Assembly: GCF_012927085.1 (NCBI RefSeq) | Contig: NZ_JABBFX010000003.1 | Span: 496,001-560,000, forward strand | DNA from: Ramlibacter agri | Lineage (GTDB): Bacteria > Pseudomonadota > Gammaproteobacteria > Burkholderiales > Burkholderiaceae_C | Length of the DNA stretch: 64,000 nucleotides | Direction: 5' to 3' | Shown here: one piece after another, positions 15,761-23,173 of the stretch | How the letters are laid out: each line of letters starts with the position of its first letter | Position numbering within the stretch: the first letter of the stretch is position 1 | Made by a program: the position numbers and the translations under genes | The notes under the pieces: model-generated | Seen by the model: only the letters and a program-made list of their open reading frames with translations | What the model was told of the DNA's origin: nothing | Database searches by the model: none

Positions 15761-17533
15761 ATGGACAAACTGAAGAAAGTACGACTGCTGGTCATGGCGA
15801 CCGCCGTCGCCCTGTCGGCCTGCGGCGGCGGCGACGACGCCCCCGCGCCCGTGGCGCCGCCGCCCTCCGGAGGCGGGGACACGACGCCCCCGCCCCCGCC
15901 TCCGCCGGCGCCGCCGCCGGTGTCCGCGGACACGCCGACGATTCCCGCCGAAGTGGTGAGTGCCGCGGCCAAGATCGCCGCGGACCCGCAGGTGAAGGCG
16001 CTGCTGGACGAACAGAGCACGCCGGCGGCGGCGCTCTCGCGCTGGCACCAGTTCCTGGAGCTGGTCCACATCGCCTCGCCCTCGCGCTTCGAGTACCGCA
16101 TGGCCGGCGACATCCATCGCCGCCTGGTCGACGAGCTGGGCTTCTCGCCGACCGAGGTGAAGACCCGCGCCGACGGCATCATGTTCGGCACCGACGTCAA
16201 CGTCGTCGACGGCTCCGCGGTCTACAACGCCTGCGTCGAGATCAAGGGCTCCTATTCGAGCACGGCCGGCGCGCAGCACTACAAGGGCGAGTTCCCGAAG
16301 GTGCTGCTCGAAGGGCACATCGACGTCGTGAACCCCGAGACGCTGCCGCCGGCGGCCGACCCGTACAACCGCATGAAGCTGCAGCCTTATGCGCAGGCCA
16401 TCGTGGAAACGCCGGCGCAGCTGGCGGCCATCCCGGACGAACTGCACTTCGACGCCAGCGGCCGCATCCTGCAGGACGCCAACTACACCACGGCCAGCAA
16501 GTGGTTCGCCAACGCGACCGCCGCGCAGGCTGGCGGCGGCGTGCGCATCTACGTGCCGGGTTATGGCGACATGATCAGCAGCACGTCGAACGCCTTCGTG
16601 CTGGCGGCCGCGATGAAGAAGCACAAGATCAAGCCGGTCTACGACGTCTGGATCTGCGGCACCGCGGGCGAGGAGGGCAAGGGCAACCTGGCCGGCATGA
16701 AGCAGCTGTTCGGCTTCGAGCAGGACCTGGGCACCGGCTCCAACCCGCTGAACTTCGTCACCAGCATGGGCCTGGAAGGCGGCGGCGCCGTCAACTTCCT
16801 GGGCAGCTACCGCTACGAGATGAAGTTCAAGGCACCCACGACGCCCGGCCAGCCGAGCGCGGTGGAAGCCATGGCCGCCGTCATCGCGAAGATCGCCGAC
16901 CTGAAGACGCCGTCGGAACTGCGCGCCGATGCGCCGCGCACCACCTACACCGTGGGCCGCGCGAGCTGCGAAGCCCCGGTGGGCGGGATCGTTCCGAGCT
17001 GCTCGATCGAAGTGGACATGCGCTCGCCGCGCACGGAAACGCTGAACGAGATGCGTGACAAGATCGTGCCGACCTTCCAGGGTGGCGTGACCGCGGAGAA
17101 CGGCCGCTGGAGCGTGACCGACGGCACGGCCCAGGCCGTGACCATGGAACAGGTCTGGTACGGCCTGCGCCCGGCCTTCGTGCTGGAAGACGCCAACAAC
17201 CCGGCCATCTATGCCGGCCTGCAATCGGGCATCGCCACCGGCGCCGAGAACCGCACCAAGGTCTCGACCGGCTCCAGCAGCCTGAACGACAACGTGCCGG
17301 CGAACACCGGCGTGCCGACCTACAACTTCAGCCTGGCTTCCACGGCCAGCGGGGGCGGCGGCCACGCGTTCTGGGAGTGGGGCACCCGCGGCGACCCGGC
17401 CGCCGAAGTGCAGCGCATGCACCGCGTGCTGACCGCCGTGCTGATCGCCTCCGGCTTCCACGCCGCCGACGGCAGCATCGTCGCGCCCGCGGCCGGCCCG
17501 ATGGGCAAGCGCACCCGCGAAGTCAACCGCTAA
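15761..17533 (+). CDS. M20 family metallopeptidase lipoprotein
   Basis: A 590-residue exported enzyme. The leader ends in lipobox LSAC (Cys21), followed by a Pro-rich linker to about residue 55. The catalytic domain has EGHIDVV (His186, Asp188), an Asp at 270 in GYGDM, GTAGEEGKG (Glu304, Glu305), a likely ligand Glu339 and a late GGGGHAFWEWG (His535), so the two-metal site looks intact. The inserted dimerisation (lid) domain, about 345-440, keeps its frame (VIAKIADL, then CSIEVDMRSP). However, where relatives have GPGGHSS it reads KAPTTPGQP (357-365) and so lacks the histidine that normally completes the active site. It would cleave an amino acid from a peptide or acylated amino acid outside the inner membrane. 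The next gene supplies a separate dimerisation-like domain. Confidence 0.88.
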   Translation: MDKLKKVRLLVMATAVALSACGGGDDAPAPVAPPPSGGGDTTPPPPPPPAPPPVSADTPTIPAEVVSAAAKIAADPQVKALLDEQSTPAAALSRWHQFLELVHIASPSRFEYRMAGDIHRRLVDELGFSPTEVKTRADGIMFGTDVNVVDGSAVYNACVEIKGSYSSTAGAQHYKGEFPKVLLEGHIDVVNPETLPPAADPYNRMKLQPYAQAIVETPAQLAAIPDELHFDASGRILQDANYTTASKWFANATAAQAGGGVRIYVPGYGDMISSTSNAFVLAAAMKKHKIKPVYDVWICGTAGEEGKGNLAGMKQLFGFEQDLGTGSNPLNFVTSMGLEGGGAVNFLGSYRYEMKFKAPTTPGQPSAVEAMAAVIAKIADLKTPSELRADAPRTTYTVGRASCEAPVGGIVPSCSIEVDMRSPRTETLNEMRDKIVPTFQGGVTAENGRWSVTDGTAQAVTMEQVWYGLRPAFVLEDANNPAIYAGLQSGIATGAENRTKVSTGSSSLNDNVPANTGVPTYNFSLASTASGGGGHAFWEWGTRGDPAAEVQRMHRVLTAVLIASGFHAADGSIVAPAAGPMGKRTREVNR

Positions 17534-17550
17534 GCAAAGGAGTCCGATTC

Positions 17551-17988
17551 ATGAAGAAGACCATTGGATGGTTGGCGTGCTGCGCCGGCCTGGCCCTGGC
17601 CAGCCTCCCGGCATTCGCGCAGCAGACCGGCACGCTGCTCGTCGAGTTCCAGGGCCCCGGCGGCCACAGCAGCAACAACTACGGCCGCACCAGCGCGCTC
17701 CACGCCGCGGGTCGCGCAGCGATCCTGCTGCAGACCGGCATGCCGGCCGGCAGCTACGTGATCACCAACCTGACCGGCGGCAACTCGGTGAACAGCATCG
17801 CCTCGGACGGCCTCATCGAGGTGCAGCTGACGGCGGCGGATGCCACCGCCTATGCCGCGCTGGTCACCAAAGTGACCAGCGCCGCCAAGGGCGGGGCGGA
17901 CGCCGAGAACGCCTTCCGCAACGTCAAGGCGGGTGACCTGACGGCGGGTGCGCCGGCGAACATCCGCTACACCGTCACCCCGAAGTGA
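17551..17988 (+). CDS. Small secreted protein resembling a stand-alone M20 dimerisation domain
   Basis: A 145-residue protein with a signal peptide (MKKTIGWLACCAGLALASLP, cleavage after AFA at 23). The mature part reads LVEFQGPGGHSSNNYGRTSA (residues 30-49), then HAAGRAAILL, TNLTGGNSVNSIASDG and IEVQL. These are, in order, the lid-domain motifs of M20 peptidases, including the His39 equivalent that reaches into the partner active site, but no catalytic domain is present. It follows the M20 lipoprotein by 17 bases with its own AAAGGAG site, and is followed by a terminator. It is probably a periplasmic partner of that enzyme, supplying the histidine its lid has lost. The similarity is my own reading of the sequence; the function is inferred. 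Confidence 0.75.
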   Translation: MKKTIGWLACCAGLALASLPAFAQQTGTLLVEFQGPGGHSSNNYGRTSALHAAGRAAILLQTGMPAGSYVITNLTGGNSVNSIASDGLIEVQLTAADATAYAALVTKVTSAAKGGADAENAFRNVKAGDLTAGAPANIRYTVTPK

Positions 17989-17991
17989 ACG

Positions 17992-18022
17992 AAAAAAGGC
18001 GCGGCGAAGGCCGCGCCTTTTT
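17992..18022. terminator. Bidirectional rho-independent terminator
   Basis: An A-run, then a stem built on GGCGCGGC paired with GCCGCGCC around a short GAAG loop, then a T-run. It lies just after the small M20-like gene (stop 17986-17988) and just before the stop of the oppositely transcribed binding-protein gene (18039), so it can end both transcripts. Confidence 0.85.
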
Positions 18023-18038
18023 CATTGGCAGTGCCGGC

Positions 18039-18926
18039 TTACTTGTTGAAGTCTTCCGCCGGCGCGTCCGACGGTGTCTTCAGCAGGCCCGCCAGGACGG
18101 TGCCCATCTTCAGGTTGACGCTGGTGTCCTTGGGCGGGATCGGCTGCAGGAACCACTTGTCGTACAGCGCCGTGAGTTCGCCGCTCTTGATGGCGCCGCG
18201 GATGTAATCGTCCACCGCCTTCTTGAATTTGGCGTCGTCCTTGCGGATCATGATCGCGATCGGCTCAACGTTCAGCGTCTCGCCGACGATCGCATAGCCC
18301 TTCGGCTCCTTGGAGCCGGCGATCAGGCCGGCCAGGATGTTGTCGTCCATCACGAAGGCGTCGGCGCGGCCGGATTCGAGCAGCAGGAAGCTGTCGGCGT
18401 GGTCCTTGCCGTAGACCTCGGTGAAGTTGACGCCCTGGGCGCGCTTGTTCTTGCGCAGCAGCGCCACCGAGGTGGTGCCGGTGGTGGTGGCCACGGTCTT
18501 GCCGTTCAAGTCGGCGACCGACTTGACGGCGGAACTGGCCTTGACGGCGGTGCGGACCTCGGTCACGTAGGTCGTCAGCGCGAAGGCCACTTCCTTCTGG
18601 CGGGCGACGTTGTTGGTCGTCGAGCCGCACTCGATGTCCACCGTGCCGTTCTGCACCAGCGGCATGCGGTTGGCGGAGGTGACCGGCGCGTATTCGACCG
18701 GCACGCCCGGCAGCAGCGCCTTCAGGATGCGCTGGCACAGCTCCACGTGGTAGCCGGTGAACTGGTTGTTGCCCACCGTGTACGACAGCGGCGCCGACGA
18801 TTCGCGCACGCCCATGACGACCTTGCCGGCGGCATGCGCCTTGGCCAGCGTGTCGTTCGCCTGGGCGAACACGCCGGTGGCGGCCAGCGCCAGGCCGGCG
18901 CAAGCGATCGATTTCTTCAGCTTCAT
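18039..18926 (-). CDS. GltI-like periplasmic amino acid-binding protein
   Basis: A 295-residue SBP family 3 protein. The start at 18926 (MKLKKSIACAGLALAATGVF) has a well-placed GGAAA ribosome-binding site; an upstream in-frame ATG at 18944 is less likely. Signal-peptide cleavage is probably after VFA. The mature part has VVMGVRESSAPLSYT, the LVQNGTVDIECGSTTNN ligand segment and KWFLQPIPPKDTSVNLKM near the end, as in glutamate/aspartate receptors. It is more distant from the proteins at 14640 and 19120 than they are from each other. No ABC permease is adjacent. A strong sigma-54 promoter on this strand at 18970-18985 puts it in the same regulon. Confidence 0.9.
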   Translation of the reverse strand: MKLKKSIACAGLALAATGVFAQANDTLAKAHAAGKVVMGVRESSAPLSYTVGNNQFTGYHVELCQRILKALLPGVPVEYAPVTSANRMPLVQNGTVDIECGSTTNNVARQKEVAFALTTYVTEVRTAVKASSAVKSVADLNGKTVATTTGTTSVALLRKNKRAQGVNFTEVYGKDHADSFLLLESGRADAFVMDDNILAGLIAGSKEPKGYAIVGETLNVEPIAIMIRKDDAKFKKAVDDYIRGAIKSGELTALYDKWFLQPIPPKDTSVNLKMGTVLAGLLKTPSDAPAEDFNK

Positions 18927-18969
18927 CTGCGGTTTCCTTTCCATGTCTCGAAACGAGCGCAGCCGCAGG

Positions 18970-18985
18970 TGCAACTTGCATGCCA
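18970..18985 (-). promoter_or_regulatory. Sigma-54 (-24/-12) promoter, minus strand
   Basis: Read on the minus strand this is TGGCATG-CAAG-TTGCA, with GG at 18984-18983 and GC at 18972-18971. It lies 44 bases before the ATG of the binding-protein gene at 18926, giving a leader of about 30-35 bases. It is one of the two best matches among the four sigma-54 promoters in this region. Confidence 0.78.
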
Positions 18986-19009
18986 CGCGCCCGCGCGGCG
19001 CTTCCGGTG

Positions 19010-19072
19010 CGGATTTCCGCCCTCGCGCGCAGGGAAAACCGTTCAAGCGGCCGCCGTCAATCCGGAAAACCG
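19010..19072. promoter_or_regulatory. Three CGG-N4-CCG-type palindromes between divergent sigma-54 promoters
   Basis: CGGATTTCCG (19010-19019, identical to the site at 14533), GGGAAAACCG (19032-19041, one mismatch in the left arm) and CGGAAAACCG (19063-19072). The second and third start 31 bases apart, matching the other two arrays; the first and second are 22 apart. The array sits between a minus-strand promoter (18970-18985) and a plus-strand promoter (19093-19108) and could serve both. Confidence 0.65.
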
Positions 19073-19092
19073 TCCTCGTGTTGGCATGCTAA

Positions 19093-19108
19093 TGGCATGC
19101 AAAATGCT
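19093..19108 (+). promoter_or_regulatory. Sigma-54 (-24/-12) promoter
   Basis: TGGCATG-CAAA-ATGCT, with GG at 19094-19095 and GC at 19106-19107. It precedes the binding-protein gene starting at 19120, so the predicted transcription start (about 19119) coincides with the start codon. A second TTGGCATG at 19081-19088 has no matching -12 element. Confidence 0.62.
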
Positions 19109-19119
19109 CGGCGACCGCA

Positions 19120-20010
19120 ATGAAAAAACTGGCTCTTCTCGTCGGCGGCGCCCTGGCACTCGCGTGTGCCTGCCCAGGCGCGCAGCCGGTCGACACGATC
19201 AGGCGGATCTCGGAAGCCGGCACCATCAACCTCGGCCACCGCGAATCCTCCGTCCCCTTCTCCTACTACGACGCCAAGCGGCACGTCGTCGGCTTCTCGC
19301 ACGAGCTGATGCTCAAGGTGGCCGAGGCGATCCGCGTCGAGCTGCACCTGGCCAGCCTCACCGTCAAGCTCGTGCCCGTCACCGCGCAGAACCGGCTGGC
19401 GCTGGTCCAGAACGGCAACGTCGACCTCGAATGCGGGTCGACCACGCACAACCGGGAGCGGGCGCGGCACGTGGCCTTCTCGGTGTCCTTCTTCCGGATC
19501 GGCACCCGCCTGATGACGGCGCGCGACTCCGGCATCCGCGACTTCCCCGACCTGGCGGGCCGCCGCGTCGTCGTCACCGCGGCCACCACTTCGGAGCGCT
19601 TGCTGCGCCTCTACAACGAAGGCACGGGCCGCAAGTTCACGATCCTGGTCGCCAAGGACCATGGCGAATCCTTCGCGCTGCTGGAAGCGGGCCGGGCGGA
19701 AGCCTTCATGATGGACGACGCGCTGCTGTATGGCGAGCGGGCCAAGGCGGTGAACCCGGAGCGCTGGGTGATCGTCGGCTCGCCCATGTCGTCCGAGGTG
19801 TACGGCTGCATGATGCGCCGCGGCGACCACGAGCTGAAGCGCATCGTCGACAAGGCGCTGGCCGACCTGATGCGCGGTGGCGAGGCGATGCGCCTGTACG
19901 CGAAGTGGTTCGAGCGGCCCATCCCGCCGCGCGGCCTCAACCTCGACTGGCCGCCCTCGCGCGAGCTCGTCGAGCTGTACCGGGACCCCAACGACCTGCC
20001 CCTGGATTGA
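19120..20010 (+). CDS. GltI-like periplasmic amino acid-binding protein
   Basis: A 296-residue SBP family 3 protein with a short leader (MKKLALLVGGALALACACPG, cleavage before QPVD). It is the close paralogue of the protein at 14640: both have QPVDT--RI-E-GTINLGHRE, PFSYY, SHELML and the WFE-PIPP-GLNL-WP end, including the final P-D-PLD. The ligand is probably an acidic amino acid. It has a sigma-54 promoter with tandem activator sites. It is followed 14 bases later by the histidine kinase gene, so receptor, kinase and response regulator form one operon, which would make the system autoregulatory. No permease gene is present. Confidence 0.9.
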   Translation: MKKLALLVGGALALACACPGAQPVDTIRRISEAGTINLGHRESSVPFSYYDAKRHVVGFSHELMLKVAEAIRVELHLASLTVKLVPVTAQNRLALVQNGNVDLECGSTTHNRERARHVAFSVSFFRIGTRLMTARDSGIRDFPDLAGRRVVVTAATTSERLLRLYNEGTGRKFTILVAKDHGESFALLEAGRAEAFMMDDALLYGERAKAVNPERWVIVGSPMSSEVYGCMMRRGDHELKRIVDKALADLMRGGEAMRLYAKWFERPIPPRGLNLDWPPSRELVELYRDPNDLPLD

Positions 20011-20024
20011 CGGCCCCGCCTGGA

Positions 20025-21803
20025 ATGCGTTCCCCCTCTCGCGATGTGAAGATCGGGATGGCGGCTTTTGCCATCGCCCTGCTGGTTGTCGCCAGCGCGG
20101 TGCTGGCTTTCCGGCATGGCGAGCAGCGCGGCATCCACCAGCTGAAAGTCGACGCCAACCACCGGCTCGACCTGTTTGCCGCGGCCGTGCAGGGCGTCGT
20201 GAAGTCGCTGGAGAACGTGCCGGCGACGATCCAGCTGCATCCGGCGATCCTGGCCCTGCTGCGCGAGCCCGCCACGCCGCAGCGCACGGCCGCCGCCAAC
20301 GCTTACCTGCGCCGCTTGAACGCGCACGTGGGGAGCCTCGCCGCCTTCACGCTGGACGACCGCGGCGTCGTGGTGGCTTCCAGCAACGAGACGCACCCGG
20401 ACGACAGCCGCCTCGGCACCGACGTCTCGTTCCGGCCCTACTTCCTGGAAGCGCTGTCGGGCCGGGTCGGACGCCATTTCGCCATCGGCGTCGATGGCCG
20501 CCGTCCCGGCTACTTCGTGTCCTATCCGATCCGGGATGGCTCGGTCATCGTGGGCGTCGCGGCGATCAAGATCAGCCTGCAGCCGATCCACCAGACCTGG
20601 GACATGGTGGGTTCGCCGGCCCTGATCGCGGACGTGAACCGCGTCGTCATCGATTCCAGCAACCCCGGCTGGCGCTACCGCTCTCTGATGCCGCTGACGG
20701 TGGACCAGCGGGTGGACCACCAGTTGACGCGGGTCTATGCCGACATGGCGATCCGCCAGTTCCCGCTGGTGGCCGAACTCGACCCGCAACAGGACACGCA
20801 GCCCGTGGCCGGCCAGCTGGTGCTGAGTCGTCCCCTGGACGGCATGGATTGGCACGTGATGCTGTTCCTGGACCTCAAGGGCGTGCGCCGGCAGGCGCTG
20901 CTGCAGGCGGCGCTGGTGGCAGGCTTCCTCGTGCTCTTCGCGCTGGTGCTGGCGCAGGCGCGGCGCATCAGCCGCCAGCGCAGCGACGTGCGCCGCATGC
21001 TGGAAAACGCCAACGCGGAACTGGAGACCAAGGTGGAGGCGCGCACGCAGTCCTTGCGGGCTACGCAAAGCGAACTGGTGCAGGCCGCCAAGATGGCCGT
21101 GCTGGGGCAGCTGGCCGCGGGCATCACCCACGAACTGGCGCAGCCGCTGGGCGCGTTGCAGACCTTCGCCGGCAACGCGGAGGAATTCATGCGCCGCGGC
21201 GAGACGGAGCAGGTGGCCGGCAACCTGCAGATCATGGCGCGGCTGGCGGACCAGATGGGCAACATCATCCATCCGCTGAAGACCTTCGCGCGCAAGTCCG
21301 ACGCCGTCTGCGAGTCCACCGACATCGGCCAGACGCTCTCCAACGCCCTGTTCCTGTACGGGATGCGCCTGCGCAAGATGGGCGCGCGGCTGGTCAACGA
21401 CTGCGCGCCCGGCACGGTGTACGCCTGGTGCGAGGCCAACCGGCTGGAACAGGTGCTGATCAACCTGATCGGCAATGCGCTCGATGCGATGGCCGGCGTG
21501 GCCGCGCCCTGCCTGGAACTGCGGGTCTCCCGCGTCGAGGACGGCGAGGCGGGCGGGGCGTGGACCTGCATCGACGTCTGCGACAACGGCACGGGCATCG
21601 CGCCCGGCATTCGCGAGCAGCTCTTCGAGCCCTTCTTCACGACGAAGGCCCAGGGCGCTGGGCTGGGCCTGGGCCTGGCCATCTCGCGCGACATCGTGAG
21701 CGACTTCGGTGGCGACATCGTGGTGCTCGAACACGCATGCGGAGGCACCTGCTTCCGCGTGCGCATCCCATCGGAACAGCTGCTTGAACATGCGCATCAC
21801 TGA
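20025..21803 (+). CDS. DctB/AauS-type sensor histidine kinase
   Basis: A 592-residue membrane kinase. Two spans (about 9-29 and 292-310) enclose a periplasmic sensor of about 260 residues with a dCache-like layout (FTLDDRGVVVASSN, VSFRPYFLEAL). A coiled linker (about 320-350) leads to the HisKA box AAGITHELAQPLG (His369), the N box LIGNALDAM (Asn484), DNGTGI (520-525) and GAGLGLGLAISRD. This layout matches DctB, which senses C4-dicarboxylates, and AauS, which senses acidic amino acids; the neighbours favour the latter. The partner regulator gene overlaps its end by 14 bases. It presumably detects the ligand in the periplasm and phosphorylates that regulator. Confidence 0.92.
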   Translation: MRSPSRDVKIGMAAFAIALLVVASAVLAFRHGEQRGIHQLKVDANHRLDLFAAAVQGVVKSLENVPATIQLHPAILALLREPATPQRTAAANAYLRRLNAHVGSLAAFTLDDRGVVVASSNETHPDDSRLGTDVSFRPYFLEALSGRVGRHFAIGVDGRRPGYFVSYPIRDGSVIVGVAAIKISLQPIHQTWDMVGSPALIADVNRVVIDSSNPGWRYRSLMPLTVDQRVDHQLTRVYADMAIRQFPLVAELDPQQDTQPVAGQLVLSRPLDGMDWHVMLFLDLKGVRRQALLQAALVAGFLVLFALVLAQARRISRQRSDVRRMLENANAELETKVEARTQSLRATQSELVQAAKMAVLGQLAAGITHELAQPLGALQTFAGNAEEFMRRGETEQVAGNLQIMARLADQMGNIIHPLKTFARKSDAVCESTDIGQTLSNALFLYGMRLRKMGARLVNDCAPGTVYAWCEANRLEQVLINLIGNALDAMAGVAAPCLELRVSRVEDGEAGGAWTCIDVCDNGTGIAPGIREQLFEPFFTTKAQGAGLGLGLAISRDIVSDFGGDIVVLEHACGGTCFRVRIPSEQLLEHAHH

Positions 21804-23166
21804 ACTCTCCGTCCTCGTCGTCGAGGACGATCCCCACATGCGCCTCGGCTGCGTCCAGGCGATCCAGCTGGCCGGCATCCAGGTGCAGGCGGTCGATTCG
21901 GCCGAGGCCGCGATCGCCGCGCTGCACCCCGGCTTCCCGGGCGTCGTGGTGACCGACATGCGCCTGCCCGGCAAGGACGGCCTCGAGTTGATCCGCTGGT
22001 GCCGCACGCACGACGCGGACCTGCCGGTCGTGATGATCACCGGCCACGGCGACGTCGGCCTGGCGGTGGAAGCGATGCGCAGCGGCGCCTACGACTTCAT
22101 CCCCAAGCCCTTCTCGCGCGAAGCGCTGGTGGAAGTGGTGCGACGCGCGCTGGAAAAGCGCTCGCTGACCCTGGAAGTCGAGAAGCTGCGCCGCACGCTG
22201 GCCAGCCGCGCCAGCCTGGAGAGCCAGCTGGTCGGCGTCTCGCCGCAGATCCAGCGGGTGCGCGCGCTGCTGGCCGACATCGCCGATTCGCCGGTGGACG
22301 TGCTGGTGCATGGCGAGACCGGGACCGGCAAGGAAGTGGTGGCGCAGGCGCTGCACACGCATTCGAAACGCCACAACGCGCCCTTCGTCGCTCTGAATTG
22401 CGGCGGCATGCCCGACAACCTCCTGGACAGCGAACTGTTCGGCCACGAGCCGGGCGCCTTCACCGGCGCGCAGAAGCGGCGCATCGGCCGCATCGAGCAT
22501 GCCGACAAGGGCACGCTGTTCCTCGACGAACTCGAGACCATGCCGATGGCGATGCAGATCAAGCTGCTGCGCGTGCTGCAGGAGCGGCGGGTGCAGCGGC
22601 TCGGCTCCAACGAGCAGACCGAGGTGGACGTGCGCATCGTCGCCGCCACCAAGGAAAACCTGCTGCTGCACGCGAAGGGCGGCCACTTCCGCCTGGACCT
22701 CTATTACCGCCTGAACATCGCGGCCATCGAGCTGCCGCCCTTGCGCGAGCGGCGTGAGGACATCCCCTTGCTGATGGAGCACTTCATGCTGCTGGCGGCG
22801 AGCCGCTATGCGCGGCCGAACCCGGGCGTCACGCCGCACCAGCTGCGGCTGCTGCTGTCGCACGAGTGGCCGGGCAACGTGCGCGAGCTGCGGAATGTGG
22901 CGGATTGCCTGGTGCTGGGGATCCCCTGCGCGGTCGTTGAGACCACGGCTGCATCGCCAGCCGCGGACGATGCCCCGGCGCCGTCACTGCCGGAGATGGT
23001 GGAGCGCTACGAGCGCGAGCTGATCGTCGCCGAACTGGACAAGCACAAGGGCAACGTGGCGCACAGCGCGCGGGCCTTGCGGATTCCGAAGACGACCTTG
23101 GCGGACAAGGTGCGCAAGTACGGGCTGGCGCAGGCGCCCGCCGTCGAAGGCAGCCTGCTGGACTGA
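21790..23166 (+). CDS. DctD/AauR-type sigma-54-dependent response regulator
   Basis: A 458-residue NtrC-family activator. The receiver domain (1-120) has the phosphorylation site Asp56 in VTDMRLPG and a late Lys106. The AAA+ domain (about 145-370) has Walker A GETGTGKE (175-182), an intact GAFTGA sigma-54 contact loop (222-227) and Walker B GTLFLDE (241-247). The C-terminal Fis-type helix-turn-helix reads NVAHSARALRIPKTTLADKV. It overlaps the kinase gene, so the pair is coupled. Its likely targets are the four sigma-54 promoters at 14609, 15647, 18970 and 19093. As I recall, AauR of Pseudomonas recognises a repeat with a CGG-N4-CCG core, the element seen here. Confidence 0.93.
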   Translation: MRITELSVLVVEDDPHMRLGCVQAIQLAGIQVQAVDSAEAAIAALHPGFPGVVVTDMRLPGKDGLELIRWCRTHDADLPVVMITGHGDVGLAVEAMRSGAYDFIPKPFSREALVEVVRRALEKRSLTLEVEKLRRTLASRASLESQLVGVSPQIQRVRALLADIADSPVDVLVHGETGTGKEVVAQALHTHSKRHNAPFVALNCGGMPDNLLDSELFGHEPGAFTGAQKRRIGRIEHADKGTLFLDELETMPMAMQIKLLRVLQERRVQRLGSNEQTEVDVRIVAATKENLLLHAKGGHFRLDLYYRLNIAAIELPPLRERREDIPLLMEHFMLLAASRYARPNPGVTPHQLRLLLSHEWPGNVRELRNVADCLVLGIPCAVVETTAASPAADDAPAPSLPEMVERYERELIVAELDKHKGNVAHSARALRIPKTTLADKVRKYGLAQAPAVEGSLLD

Positions 23167-23173
23167 GGCCCGT

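Noticed and set aside
19081..19088. A second TTGGCATG just before the sigma-54 promoter at 19093.
   Set aside because: No GC lies at the right distance for a -12 element; it may be a remnant or chance copy.
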